This document shows, in pieces, positions 51,541-63,121 of a stretch of 64,000 nt of DNA (position 1 is its first letter; each line of letters begins with the position of its first letter). Below the pieces are notes generated by a model, which searched no databases, was not told the origin of the DNA, and saw only the letters and a program-made list of their open reading frames with translations. The position numbers and the translations under genes were made by a program. The stretch covers positions 1 to 64,000 of the forward strand of contig NZ_NPDU01000018.1 of assembly GCF_002811985.1 (NCBI RefSeq). The letters are read 5' to 3'. Origin of the DNA: Leptospira adleri. Lineage in GTDB: Bacteria; Spirochaetota; Leptospiria; Leptospirales; Leptospiraceae.

Positions 51541-52398
51541 ATGAAAATCATCTCCTCAGTTCTCAAAGACCTCGGCGATAATTTCCGAGTTCGAAGAATT
51601 CTTCCCTCCTTCGAGGCGCGTCACGTAGGCCCCTTTGTTTTTGTGGATCACATGGGCCCTGTTCCGATTCTTACCGGTAAGGAACTTGTAGTTCGCGCGC
51701 ATCCTCATATCGGTCTTGCGACGATCACTTATCTTTACGATGGAGTGATTCTTCATCGGGACAGCATCGGAACCGAGGTGCCTATTCGTCCTTTCGAAGT
51801 CAATTGGATGACAGCGGGTTCCGGGATCGCACACAGCGAACGTTCTCAGTTGGATCCTCATTTTTCTTTTCTCGAAGGAATTCAAACTTGGGTCGCTCTT
51901 CCCAAAGCATCGGAAGAAGTGGACGCCGAATTTTTTCATTTAGATCGGGAACAGATTCCGATTCTCTCCGGTGATCTCTGGGAGTTACGTCTTGCCGCGG
52001 GAGAGTTTTTAGGAGAACGTTCTCCGGTGAAAGTTTATTCTTCTCTTTTTTACGGAGACTTAGAGGCAAAAGCCGGCGCAAAAGGAGAATGGAAGATTCC
52101 TTCCGATCAAGAATCCGCTCTTTACGTTTCTCGCGGGAGTTTGGAAGTTCACGGTAATAAGGTCGAAGTCGGACAAATGGCCGTCTTTGATTTGGGGGAA
52201 ACCGTTTCTTTTTCCTCGAAGGACGGTGTGCGCGCCATTCTTCTTGGAGGAGTTCCTCTTCCCGAGAGACGTCATCTCTGGTGGAATTTTGTTTCGACTT
52301 CCTTGGAAAGAATCGAAAGGGCAAAATTAGAATGGAAGGAAGAACGTTTTCCAGTCGTTCCCGGAGAAGTGGATCGAATTCCTCTTCCTCCCGGTTGA
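51541..52398 (+). CDS. Pirin family protein
   Basis: A 285-residue bicupin. The N-terminal cupin has the metal ligands in [14 protein letters not shown] and [10 protein letters not shown] (two His, then His and Glu), with DHMGP earlier. The C-terminal cupin is less conserved, as usual. Bacterial pirins are reported as quercetinase-like dioxygenases or as regulators of metabolic enzymes; which one applies here is unknown. It is followed by a repeat-rich intergenic region. Confidence 0.92.
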   Translation: MKIISSVLKDLGDNFRVRRILPSFEARHVGPFVFVDHMGPVPILTGKELVVRAHPHIGLATITYLYDGVILHRDSIGTEVPIRPFEVNWMTAGSGIAHSERSQLDPHFSFLEGIQTWVALPKASEEVDAEFFHLDREQIPILSGDLWELRLAAGEFLGERSPVKVYSSLFYGDLEAKAGAKGEWKIPSDQESALYVSRGSLEVHGNKVEVGQMAVFDLGETVSFSSKDGVRAILLGGVPLPERRHLWWNFVSTSLERIERAKLEWKEERFPVVPGEVDRIPLPPG

Positions 52399-52655
52399 GG
52401 GACGTTTTTTGAGAAAAGTATGAGTTCCTACTTTTTTCGAATCGGACGGGATGATTACGATCGCGAGAGGGGGAGTTCCCGCGTTTGCCCTTCTTTTGGA
52501 CGGGCGCTTTTGTTGAAAAAGTAGGAACTCATACTTTTTTACGAATTTTACGATGGGCGTCGTTGCCATTTTTCTTCACGAATGATTTGTTTTACCAAAG
52601 AACGCGGGAACTCCCTCGATTCTTTGTTGAAAAAAGTAGGAACTCACACAAAAAA
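52399..52655. repeat. Cluster of GGAACTC-type repeats
   Basis: 257 bases between convergent genes. Copies of GTAGGAACTC lie at 52521 and 52636 (forward). The reverse form GAGTTCCTAC lies at 52422, with related GCGGGAACTC forms at 52473 (reverse) and 52604. At 52414-52436 and 52516-52540 the core is flanked by AAAAGTA and TACTTTT, giving small hairpins. No gene is credible. Confidence 0.75.
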
Positions 52656-53336
52656 TCAAAGAACACCGATCTCCCGGAGGATTTTCTCCGGCGCCGTGTA
52701 ATTCTGAAATACGGTCGGAACTCCATTCTTCTTTAAGAGATCATTTTCCATACTGTTGATCCCGATAAATCTAAGACCCAATTCTTGACTCGCTCTCCAA
52801 TCCCAGAGGCCGTCTCCAAAATAAACCACTTCGGAAAAATCTTCGACCGAATGAACTGCTTTGAGTTTCTGCAGAGTTTTCAAAATGATTCCGTTTCTGT
52901 TCTGAGCATCCTCGCTGGAAGAGATCGGAAATCTTTCAATCGGAATCTTCGCGTTCTTTGTTTTCACCCGAGCGGGAATCAGCCAACTTCCCGTGATGAT
53001 TCCCAGAGGCAGTTTTTTCATCTCCAGAGATTCTAAGAATTTTTTAGCGCCTGAAATTTCAGGATAAAGGGAAGAATTTTCTTCGACCGAGCTTCGAATC
53101 TTTTCCGTGAATCTTTCTTTGAAGATCGAGAATTTTTCGTCTTCGATTTCTTTTTGGAAATGATGTCTGTGGACGTCCTGAACGACTCCGTCGTCCGTAA
53201 TGTTCGTAAACATTTCCCAAGGAATTTTCTCCGGATCCAAACCTAAAATTTCCCGGATCGTCTCCCGATAGAATCGATTGTGGTCCGAATGGGAATGGAT
53301 CAGAGTTCCGTCGATATCGAAAAGAAAACACTTCAT
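52656..53336 (-). CDS. HAD-superfamily phosphatase
   Basis: A 226-residue protein with HAD motif I FLFDIDGTLIHS (Asp7, Asp9), motif II in LGIITGS, a Lys in motif III, and motif IV GDGLWDWRASQELGLRFIGI. The inserted cap of about 100 residues (HSDHNRFYRETIREIL and after) is of the phosphoglycolate-phosphatase type. It hydrolyses a small phosphate ester; substrate unknown. The ATG next to motif I is chosen from two nearby. Confidence 0.88.
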   Translation of the reverse strand: MKCFLFDIDGTLIHSHSDHNRFYRETIREILGLDPEKIPWEMFTNITDDGVVQDVHRHHFQKEIEDEKFSIFKERFTEKIRSSVEENSSLYPEISGAKKFLESLEMKKLPLGIITGSWLIPARVKTKNAKIPIERFPISSSEDAQNRNGIILKTLQKLKAVHSVEDFSEVVYFGDGLWDWRASQELGLRFIGINSMENDLLKKNGVPTVFQNYTAPEKILREIGVL

Positions 53337-53536
53337 TCGAACCATCAAAGAGCGAAGCCGTAAAGACCTACGAATCAAAAAACGAAAGTTTTCAAAAAAA
53401 GCATTCGATTCGTATAAAAACGGATTTTTTACCGGAAAATCCAAAAATAAAAATCCGATCCGATTCTTACTATATTCTCAAAGAGAAATCCGATTCAAAA
53501 CTTCCCAAAAAGATAAGAATCTTAAAATTTAGAATA

Positions 53537-55687
53537 TTATTTTTTTTGAATGTTTACCGGAATCCCGGTAAACGCGGCGTTCCCGGAAAGTTCGTCCAGA
53601 GATTCCTCGTCCGTAAGATCGTTGATGCTTACGCCCGCGAATTGTTTGGCGACGTTCAGGCGAACCCCGTTCTTACCGTGTCCGAAGCCGTGCGGAATGC
53701 TTACAACCCCGGGCATAATCTCGTCCGTGATTTCGGTAGGAATCAAAATTCTTCCCACTCTGGATTCCACTTGGACTTCCTCCTCTTCGGATATTCCTAA
53801 ATTCTTCGCGTCGTCCGGATGGATCAAAAGAGTACAACGATTTTTTCCGGTCATAAGTTTCGGCATATTGTGCATCCAGGAATTGTTGTTCCGAAGATGT
53901 CTTCTCCCGATGAGGAGAAAGTTTTTTCCTTTTTCGCCTTCGGACCATTCTTCGAATTTTTTTGCGAGTCTCGGAAGGTCGTCTAACACAGGTTTGGGGA
54001 GAAGGCGGATCTTTTTGTCTTCGGTGAGAAGTCTTTCCGGAAAACAACTCATGAGAGGACCAAGATCGATTCCGTGAGGGTTTTCTTTTAACAATTGAAT
54101 GTTGAGCATTCGATTGTGTTTTCCTTTTTCACCGTAAGGTCCGGTTCGAAGCGCGAAATCGATGACCGTCGAAGGTCCGAGTTTGGTAGTAATCAGTTGA
54201 TCGGGAAGCGGCTTTCCTGCTCTCAAAAGTTCGAGTCTTTTTGTGAGATCGGTAAAAATTTCCCAGTCGTGAAGCATCCCGGGCTCCGGATCAAAGATCG
54301 GTTGCGCGTATTTCGTAGTGTTGCGAACCGCAAAGACATTGAAGATCATATCGTAGTGATCGTGTTCCAAAGCGGAAGTCGGAGGGAGAATGTAATTCGC
54401 GTGTTGTGTGGTTTCGTTGATGTAAAAATCGACGGAGACCATAAATTCCAAATTTTTCAAACCTTCTTCAAGTTTGGCGCCGTTCGGAGTGGAGAGAACC
54501 GGATTACCCGCCGAAGTTACGAAGGCTTTGATTTGTCCTTCTCCCGGAGTGAGCATTTCTTCCGAGAGGGCGGCCACCGGAAGTTCGTCGCTGAACTCGG
54601 GAAGTTTTCTCACTCTTGTTTGGAACGTGTTGAATGTTCCGGGAGAACTTTTCAACGCGCCTTTTGGATCGATCGGATCGACGGCGGGGAGGGTGAACAT
54701 TGCGCCTCCCTTCTTATCCAAATTACCGGTGAGAATGTTCACAAGATTGATGAGCCACTGGGAAAGAGCGCCGAAGGCCTGGGTGGAGACTCCGATTCTT
54801 CCGTAACAGACCGCGCTTTCGGAAGAGGAAAAATCCAGAGCGATTCTTTCTATGGTCGACGCGGGAACACCGGTCGCCTTTTCCACTTTCGAGGGAGAAT
54901 ATTTCGAAGCGAGATCGTGAATGAAAGAAAGATCCTTCGAATCGAAAAGAGAAGAAGGTTTTACTAGATTCTTCTCAAAGAAAACATGCAAGATTGCTAA
55001 TAGAAAAAAAGCGTCGGCGCCCGGGCGGATAAAAACGTGTTCGTCCGCGTGGGTTGCGGTTTCCGTTTTTCTCGGATCGATGACGATGAACTTTCCTCCT
55101 CTTTCCTGGAGTTCTTTTAATCTTTTTTTTACGTCGGGAACGGTCATAAGACTTCCGTTCGAAGCGAAGGGATTTCCGCCTAAGATGAGAAAGTATTTCG
55201 TATGATCGATGTCCGGAATCGGAATGAGGAGCTGATGACCGAACATAAGATAGGAAAGAAGTTGATGAGGAAGTTGATCCACCGAAGTCGCAGAATAATG
55301 ATTTTTAGTTTTAAGACGATTGGAAAATCTCTGACCGAAGAGCATGGAGCCGTAGTTGTGAACGTTCGGATTTCCGTTGTAGACGGCGACTGAATCGTTC
55401 CCGTATTTATTTTGAATTTCAAAAAGCGCCTTAGCGGTTTCCGAAAGGGCTTCCACCCAGGAAACTTGAATCCAACCGTTCGGGGTTCGTTTGAGAGGAA
55501 ATTTAAGACGATCGGGATCTTCGTATAGATTTTTGAGTTCGGGGCCTTTGGCGCAGAGATGACCTCGACTGAAAGGATCGTCCTTGTCGCCGCGGATCGC
55601 GGAAATTTTACCGTCTTCTACTTCGATGCGTAAGCCGCACATAGCTTCGCAGAGGGTGCAAGAACGAAAGTGGGTTTTTTGACTCAT
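53537..55687 (-). CDS. Molybdopterin oxidoreductase with N-terminal iron-sulfur cluster
   Basis: A 716-residue protein of the formate dehydrogenase/BisC group. The N-terminus has the 4Fe-4S motif RSCTLCEAMCG with the fourth Cys in HLCAKGPE. Molybdopterin-binding regions follow (ILGGNPFASNGS, VIDPRKTETATHADEH, IRPGADAFFLLAI). The C-terminal domain has NNSWMHNMP, LLIHPDDAKNLGI and VSIPHGFGHG. No twin-arginine signal is seen, so it is cytoplasmic. The redox substrate is unknown. GAGAGGAAA precedes ATG 55687. Confidence 0.9.
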   Translation of the reverse strand: MSQKTHFRSCTLCEAMCGLRIEVEDGKISAIRGDKDDPFSRGHLCAKGPELKNLYEDPDRLKFPLKRTPNGWIQVSWVEALSETAKALFEIQNKYGNDSVAVYNGNPNVHNYGSMLFGQRFSNRLKTKNHYSATSVDQLPHQLLSYLMFGHQLLIPIPDIDHTKYFLILGGNPFASNGSLMTVPDVKKRLKELQERGGKFIVIDPRKTETATHADEHVFIRPGADAFFLLAILHVFFEKNLVKPSSLFDSKDLSFIHDLASKYSPSKVEKATGVPASTIERIALDFSSSESAVCYGRIGVSTQAFGALSQWLINLVNILTGNLDKKGGAMFTLPAVDPIDPKGALKSSPGTFNTFQTRVRKLPEFSDELPVAALSEEMLTPGEGQIKAFVTSAGNPVLSTPNGAKLEEGLKNLEFMVSVDFYINETTQHANYILPPTSALEHDHYDMIFNVFAVRNTTKYAQPIFDPEPGMLHDWEIFTDLTKRLELLRAGKPLPDQLITTKLGPSTVIDFALRTGPYGEKGKHNRMLNIQLLKENPHGIDLGPLMSCFPERLLTEDKKIRLLPKPVLDDLPRLAKKFEEWSEGEKGKNFLLIGRRHLRNNNSWMHNMPKLMTGKNRCTLLIHPDDAKNLGISEEEEVQVESRVGRILIPTEITDEIMPGVVSIPHGFGHGKNGVRLNVAKQFAGVSINDLTDEESLDELSGNAAFTGIPVNIQKK

Positions 55688-56422
55688 GAATTTCCTCTCA
55701 AAAGACGGATTTGATGGAATCCGAGATTTGAAAATCAGCAAGAATTTTATCCGATTTCTTCGGGGAGACAAAGAAATAAATTTTGGCCGCATCCGCCAAA
55801 CGCGGAGAAAACGAAGAGGCGTTCTTAAGAGGGCGGACCGGGCCGAGTCCGGCCTCGCGGATTCCCGCTCGGTCTGGTAAAAGGGCGTTCTAAGAGACGA
55901 AAGGCGCTTCTTTTTTTACCAGACCAAGGCCTTCCTGTCCCTTGCGGATGGAAAACAGGGACCTTGTTTTGCGACCAAGAGGTCGGAACTCCGTTGTTTG
56001 TTTTCGACATTTCTCTAAAAAGTAGGAACTCATACTTTTACTGAGAACGCTAAAATCTTCCTAAAAACAATCCGGAAGTAGGAACTCATACTTTTACTGA
56101 GAACGCTAAAATCTTCCTAAAACAATCCGGAAGTAGGAACTCATACTTTTACTGAGAACGCTAAAATCTTCCTAAAACAATCCGAAAGTAGGAACTCATA
56201 CTTTGAAAGAAGAAGTCTTTGTTCTCACTAGATTCTCTTAATGTGGGAACTCCCTGAATGGATCGTAAAGGAGGTTTGATTCTTCCTTGTTTTCTTTCAA
56301 AAGTAGGAACTCATACTTTTCTTAAAAAAGGACGCCGGCTTTTCGGAAATTCTTCGAATGTAGGAACTCCTTCATTTCCAAAAGACTTCCCAGAAAGGAG
56401 AGGGCAAAAAATCTTTCCAAAT
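55688..56422. repeat. Repeat-rich intergenic region
   Basis: 735 bases. It contains CTCGCGGATTCCCGCTCG (55854-55871), shared with 44671. A 55-base stem-loop region follows, with 12-base arms GGTCTGGTAAAA (55871-55882) and TTTTACCAGACC (55914-55925). A tandem array is annotated separately. Further GGAACTC cores lie at 55982, 56243, 56303 and 56360. Frames across these repeats encode recurring KVGTHTF-like peptides and are judged false. Confidence 0.75.
56022..56197. repeat. 55-bp tandem repeat array (about 3.2 units)
   Basis: Four copies of GTAGGAACTCATACTTT start at 56022, 56078, 56133 and 56188, giving periods of 56, 55 and 55 bases. Between them lies ACTGAGAACGCTAAAATC, then TTCCTAAAACAATCCG, nearly identical in each unit. 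The first unit has one extra A and the last core loses its tail. Such arrays change copy number by slippage, as in loci used for VNTR typing of Leptospira. Confidence 0.92.
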
Positions 56423-56863
56423 ATGTCCGACGATTCCGAACTCAATCGCAAACTACAAAAGGAATTTTCGGAGGCGTTTTACTCAGAGTTTAAGGAATTC
56501 TTTGGAGAAGAAAAAGAACACGGATATGAACTCTATTCTCTGAGCGGCGGAGAATCCGGTCCTAAAGGAAGTTGGGCGACCTTTACGATTCGAAACCCTT
56601 TAGCGTCCCGTTCGCTCGTCTTTCGTTACGATCCTGAAAATCATTCCTTCTACGCGATGCTCAAGATCCAAGTGATTCCCGGAGAAGAAGACTGGGATCT
56701 GGATTCTCTCTTTCGAAGAAAAGGTTATCCCATTCCGGAGTTCAAAGATTCTCTCAAGAACGCGGGAGAATGGATCTTTCATTCGATCGCGAGACATTAT
56801 CTCAGCGCGATCTTTCAGTATTGCCCGAGAATTCTGGAACCGGATTTCTTTCCGACAACCTAA
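56423..56863 (+). CDS. Hypothetical protein between repeat clusters
   Basis: A 146-residue soluble acidic protein: SDDSELNRKLQKEFSEAFYSEFKEFFGEEKEHGYELYSL, then a beta-like part (WATFTIRNPLASRSLVFRYDPENHSFYAMLKIQ) and a helical end. No family recognised. The frame is open 165 bases further upstream, but that part is built from GTAGGAACTC repeats, so I start at ATG 56423. An AAGGAGAGGG element lies about 20 bases upstream. Confidence 0.65.
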   Translation: MSDDSELNRKLQKEFSEAFYSEFKEFFGEEKEHGYELYSLSGGESGPKGSWATFTIRNPLASRSLVFRYDPENHSFYAMLKIQVIPGEEDWDLDSLFRRKGYPIPEFKDSLKNAGEWIFHSIARHYLSAIFQYCPRILEPDFFPTT

Positions 56864-57263
56864 GACTCCCGTTTTATTTTCAAAAGTAGGAACTCATACT
56901 TTTGAAAATAAAAGGACAACCCCCGGAAATTTAAAATCCAACCAAGAAGAATCGTTTGATCTCAACCAAAAAATCGAGCAAGAATGGGAGCTCTGGTTTA
57001 TAAAATTATTATTATATTCTATAAATGAAATACGATTACGGACGAGGCGCTTCCTTAGGAGGGCTTTTTGCAGTCTTATAGGCCTATCTAAAGGTAGAAA
57101 AAGTAGGAACTCATACTTTTTTCAATCTTAGAGAAAGATTCCAATTCTCACAAAAAACGGACGCGACGTAATTCGTAGGAACTCACACAAAAAACATTAT
57201 ATTTTTATAAACCGGAAATCTTTTCTGATTTTTGGGCTTTAGAGCGGATCCTCGATCCAAGAC
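56864..57263. repeat. Intergenic region with three GTAGGAACTC copies
   Basis: 400 bases between convergent genes. Cores lie at 56886, 57103 and 57175; the first two have the AAAAGTA/TACTTTT arms and the third the ACTCACACAAAAAA form. The middle is AT-rich. No gene or RNA recognised. Confidence 0.65.
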
Positions 57264-58169
57264 TCACTTGGAAGTTTCTTGGATCTTTTTGAATTCCATG
57301 AGATCGATGAAGATTTCCTTATAACGAAGTTCATCTTCGGAAAGTTTTCCTTTTTTGTTCAAAAGTTTCGGATAGTACTGTTCAATCTCAGAGCGAATCA
57401 GTTTGATTCCATCCGCCGCTTTCAACTTCGCATTTTTCTTCCTTAAAAGACGATAACAATCAACGGCCCCGTTTCGAATCGCCGCTAAGATCGGTGTCAT
57501 TTTGGGAGTGGGCTGTGTTTTCAAATATCCGTAATCCGGCTGGAGTTCGTCAATATCGTATCCAAAAGAAATCAATAACTCCAGTGCGGCGGGACAATTG
57601 GATGACGCGGCGCTGATAATGGGAGAACCCGAAGTATCCGGCTCGGCAAGTCCGTTATCTCGAATTCCTCCCTCTAAAAGAATTTTGAGATATTCTATAT
57701 CGCAGAAATGCGCGGCGCTTTCTAATTCGTGTCCGTTTTCACTGACCCCGTTTTTTACCAAATAGCGAAACATTTCTAAACGCCGTAAATCTCTTGCTAA
57801 TCTCAGAATTCTCGGATGGGAAGATCCGGGTTTTAGGAGTAATTCCAAAGCCTTTGGCTGGTTGGTTTCGATAGCGATTTCTATCGCAGAAGGAATCTTA
57901 TAAATTCGGGTACAGGAATTATAATGACAAAGCGGGTTCGGGTGATCGACTACGTGGTATTCGTGTTCGATTTTTCGAGCGTTCGGATCGGCCCCTTTCG
58001 AAAGAAGAATTTGGATTCGATCCAAATCCCGGATTAAAACCGAGTCGATCAGTTGTTCGTCGATGTCCTCCGACTTCGTTTGAGCGACGCCGGCTTGGAT
58101 CGAAATAAGAATAAAAATAAGAATTGTATAAACTTTCACGTAAGACTTCATAACTTGCCGAAATTTCAT
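57264..58169 (-). CDS. Exported ankyrin-repeat protein
   Basis: A 301-residue protein with a signal peptide (KVYTILIFILISIQAGVAQ). Ankyrin-like repeats run from about residue 35 to 250 (LDRIQILLSKGADPNAR, NQPKALELLLKPG, CDIEYLKILLEGGI, NCPAALELLISFGYDIDE, AVDCYRLLRKKNAKL). Exported ankyrin proteins often bind partner proteins in the periplasm. Start 58169 is used; an ATG 18 bases later is equally suited to the signal peptide. Function unknown. Confidence 0.85.
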   Translation of the reverse strand: MKFRQVMKSYVKVYTILIFILISIQAGVAQTKSEDIDEQLIDSVLIRDLDRIQILLSKGADPNARKIEHEYHVVDHPNPLCHYNSCTRIYKIPSAIEIAIETNQPKALELLLKPGSSHPRILRLARDLRRLEMFRYLVKNGVSENGHELESAAHFCDIEYLKILLEGGIRDNGLAEPDTSGSPIISAASSNCPAALELLISFGYDIDELQPDYGYLKTQPTPKMTPILAAIRNGAVDCYRLLRKKNAKLKAADGIKLIRSEIEQYYPKLLNKKGKLSEDELRYKEIFIDLMEFKKIQETSK

Positions 58170-60346
<2,177 letters not shown>

Positions 60347-60351
60347 TCGCG

Positions 60352-60388
60352 AAAAACCGCGGGCCCTAAAAAGTCTGCGGTTTTTTTT
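60352..60388 (+). terminator. Intrinsic terminator of typA
   Basis: AAAAACCGC (60352-60360) pairs with GCGGTTTTT (60377-60385), followed by more T, six bases after the typA stop. The A-tract before the stem makes it able to act in both directions. Confidence 0.85.
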
Positions 60389-60811
60389 ACCTTCTTCCTT
60401 CCTCTTTTCAACTCAAGTCCTCCGTTCTTCCGTTTTCCTTTCAAAAACTTCGATTTGTTTTTCACTTTTTCTAACAATCATTAGGCGAGGAACCGTTTTT
60501 ATTCTCCTAACAATTCTGCGTTAGTCGTCATTTTAACCACTAAGTCTGAAATTCCTTGGAATATTCTATTTATTGAATGTGAATTATCGAGATCAGGAAT
60601 GTCGATTTATCATTCGTTTATATTTTTCTATGATCTCAAAAAAAAGAACGGATATAATAAAAAGAATCGGGCTTCAACGTAAACATTTTGCCTTATATGA
60701 TTTCGAAGTGCTTATCTTTTAGGCTAAATTAAATTTCCAAAAAAATCTTAAAAAAAATGTCCATCTTAAATTTCTGTTACGTATATAAATGGAAAGATCG
60801 AAGAGCAAAGT
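60389..60811. other. AT-rich intergenic region
   Basis: About 420 bases between typA and the acyltransferase gene, noticeably AT-rich from 60540 on. I see no gene, repeat or RNA. It may hold the acyltransferase promoter. Confidence 0.4.
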
Positions 60812-62068
60812 GTGTCTAAGCTCTACGTTATACGTCGATTGCTATTTGAATTTGACGGAGGGCTCATTGATAAAACTTCCGATAATGAATTTGGAGAAAG
60901 CGTGAAAGCTTTTATAAGAGATATTTGGTTTCATAGAAAATCGGAGATCCAATCTCTCAATGGACTCCGCGCTCTCGCAATGATTCTAGTGATCTTGAAT
61001 CACTACGCGCTCGTTTGGGAAGAATTGGGAACGTTTCATTCCGAATCTTTTTTTTGGTCTGGCGTGGATCTTTCCTTTGTTCTCAGCGGCTTTTTAATCT
61101 CTATGGGTTTGTGGAAGGATTGGAAGAAAAACGGAAAGATCAACTTTAAAAACTTCTATCTCAAAAGAACTCTTCGCATCTTTCCTTCTTACTTTATCTT
61201 TCTTACGATCAGTCTTACCTTCTTGGTCGTCGCGTTGGAGGTCTCTCGGAGAAACGAAATGCTGCAACAGACAAATCGTTTGAGCTTATCCTTGATGAAT
61301 TCTTGGGGAGATTTCGTTTTTCTCGGTAACTACTTCCAAGGATTCAACATTCATACCTGGTCCTTATCCATGGAAGAGCAGTTCTATATGATTTTTCCTT
61401 TTTTCTGCGGTTGGCTTTTATTCAAAAGAGGTCCCAAAGCGAGACAGTGTTTTTTGTGGCTTCTTGTTTTGATTCCTACCTTGACGCGATTTTGGATTTA
61501 CGGAAGGACGGAGTATCCTTCTTCTCCCGGTTATTATCAAGAGATCTATTTCCCTTTTCATACTCGATTCGACTCTATCGTCGTCGGAGTGATTGCGATG
61601 GATATTTATACGAACCACAAGCGCATCGTGGATAAACTAAAACAAAACGATTTCGTTTATTACGGTTGTCTGGTCTTTTTTCTTTCCCTACTGTTCGGCG
61701 CGCATTGGATCCACGGGGGTATGGATAATGTTTTCACTCACACGATCAAATATAATTTTTTGAATTTAGGTTTTGCGGGGATTCTGACGCTTTCGATCGT
61801 TCGGTTCGAAGGATTTCTGCACAAATTTTTGAGTCTGAGATTATTCGTTCCGATCGCAAGATTGAGTTTTACGATCTATCTCTGGCATCTCGTTTTGATA
61901 GGAGTCGCCATTTCAATCCTCGGCATCAAATCGGAGCCGGAATCTTTATTGGTATTCTTAACCCAATTCGCGTCCGTCTTAGTCTTGATCGTTCTTTTGG
62001 CGATTCCGCTTTATATTCTTATCGAATATCCGTTTCAGAAATTGCGTTCCAGAATGATTTCGAAATAA
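60812..62068 (+). CDS. Acyltransferase 3 family membrane O-acyltransferase
   Basis: A 418-residue protein with about ten membrane helices after a 50-residue polar start. LNGLRALAMILVILNHYALVW has the conserved catalytic-type His, GVDLSFVLSGFLIS follows, then LKRTLRIFPSYF, and SLSMEEQFYMIFPF matches the SxxxEExFY motif. Such enzymes O-acetylate LPS or other envelope glycans. The GTG start has no strong ribosome site, so the polar N-terminus is uncertain; later in-frame starts exist. Confidence 0.87.
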   Translation: MSKLYVIRRLLFEFDGGLIDKTSDNEFGESVKAFIRDIWFHRKSEIQSLNGLRALAMILVILNHYALVWEELGTFHSESFFWSGVDLSFVLSGFLISMGLWKDWKKNGKINFKNFYLKRTLRIFPSYFIFLTISLTFLVVALEVSRRNEMLQQTNRLSLSLMNSWGDFVFLGNYFQGFNIHTWSLSMEEQFYMIFPFFCGWLLFKRGPKARQCFLWLLVLIPTLTRFWIYGRTEYPSSPGYYQEIYFPFHTRFDSIVVGVIAMDIYTNHKRIVDKLKQNDFVYYGCLVFFLSLLFGAHWIHGGMDNVFTHTIKYNFLNLGFAGILTLSIVRFEGFLHKFLSLRLFVPIARLSFTIYLWHLVLIGVAISILGIKSEPESLLVFLTQFASVLVLIVLLAIPLYILIEYPFQKLRSRMISK

Positions 62069-62100
62069 GAAGATCGAAAAGATATTATAATTTTCTAAAA

Positions 62101-63033
62101 TTACCTCTCGTTCTTTAACTTCTCGATTTCCCTGATCAACTCTTCCTTGCTCACGTTCGGATCCGACTTTAGTTTACGAATCAGTTCGTCCGCGGTCGCT
62201 CTTTTGTTGACCGCTTTGTTATCCACCGTTCCTTCCAAAACAACCGGATCTCCGATGGCCGCGGAAAAATTCTTTTTGGATACCGGCTCTAAGGTGGCGG
62301 ATTGTTGAAAAACTTCTATGATCCTGCAAGGAACCTTGCCGGCTCCGACGAAAAAGATCATTCCCGGTCTGATAAAATCGGTTTTAGAAAATACTGCGAC
62401 GATTCTATCCTCCACGTTTTCTCCGCCTTTGTAAAAAACCACGCCGCTGATTTCGTTGTCCAACGTTAGTTTCTTTTGATTTACTGTGGTTGTGATTCTT
62501 CCTAAAAACGCATTCCCGATTTTACGGTAGATCGTTTTGGAAAATTTCAATTCTCTTCCGTCCGGCGAAATTTCTCCTAGAAGATTTCCGCTCGAAGTGA
62601 CGTTGCCAACTTCTCTCACCTTTGCGGGAGCTCCCATTTCGTTAAGCTTCCATTTTTTGGGATCGGACTCGCGGGCTCCCATGTGTAGAACGTGATATTC
62701 CTGGTATAAGGATTCCTGGAGTAGAATTTCGTTTTGACTCGTGACGACGCCGCCCGATCTGATTCTCCATTCTTCCCTGTTGTCGCTTGCGATAAACGAA
62801 AGTCTGACGATCGTCTTCCGTTCAAACGCGAGTTCGCCGTTTGCTTTAGGAAAGATGCTCAGGACTTCGAGTTTAAGTTTTCCGTCCTTGACCCATTCGT
62901 TTGTTTCCGAAGAAAGATAAAGACCGCTCAGGTTCGGATCGGAAGGGATGGGCTTCCCCTTTAAGTTGCCTGCGCAGTCGAGAAACGAAAAAGTATATAA
63001 TAAAATAAGAATATGGATCGTTTTGATTTTCAT
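62101..63033 (-). CDS. Lipoprotein of unknown function
   Basis: A 310-residue protein with signal peptide [15 protein letters not shown] and lipobox SFLDCAG. The mature part looks beta-rich ([49 protein letters not shown]) with a charged C-terminal helix ([19 protein letters not shown]). The frame runs 243 bases further upstream, but those residues are low-complexity basic and overlap the next gene, so ATG 63033 is used. No family recognised. Confidence 0.8.
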   Translation of the reverse strand: MKIKTIHILILLYTFSFLDCAGNLKGKPIPSDPNLSGLYLSSETNEWVKDGKLKLEVLSIFPKANGELAFERKTIVRLSFIASDNREEWRIRSGGVVTSQNEILLQESLYQEYHVLHMGARESDPKKWKLNEMGAPAKVREVGNVTSSGNLLGEISPDGRELKFSKTIYRKIGNAFLGRITTTVNQKKLTLDNEISGVVFYKGGENVEDRIVAVFSKTDFIRPGMIFFVGAGKVPCRIIEVFQQSATLEPVSKKNFSAAIGDPVVLEGTVDNKAVNKRATADELIRKLKSDPNVSKEELIREIEKLKNER

Positions 63034-63121
63034 AAAAGTTCCGAAGGTTAGAATGGATTCTTCTTTTTGAGGGTAAAGTATCTTTTTACTCCTTTGTTCT
63101 TTTTGTTCCGGCGCTTTGACT

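Noticed and set aside
55686..55880. 64-codon frame in the intergenic region
   Set aside because: Built partly from the shared 18-base element and overlapping the start of the molybdopterin oxidoreductase gene on the other strand.
56022..56197. CRISPR array
   Set aside because: The whole 55-base unit is repeated; there are no unique spacers and no cas genes nearby.
56258..56422. N-terminal extension of the 56423 gene
   Set aside because: The extension consists of repeat-derived KVGTHTF-like sequence, unlikely to be real protein.
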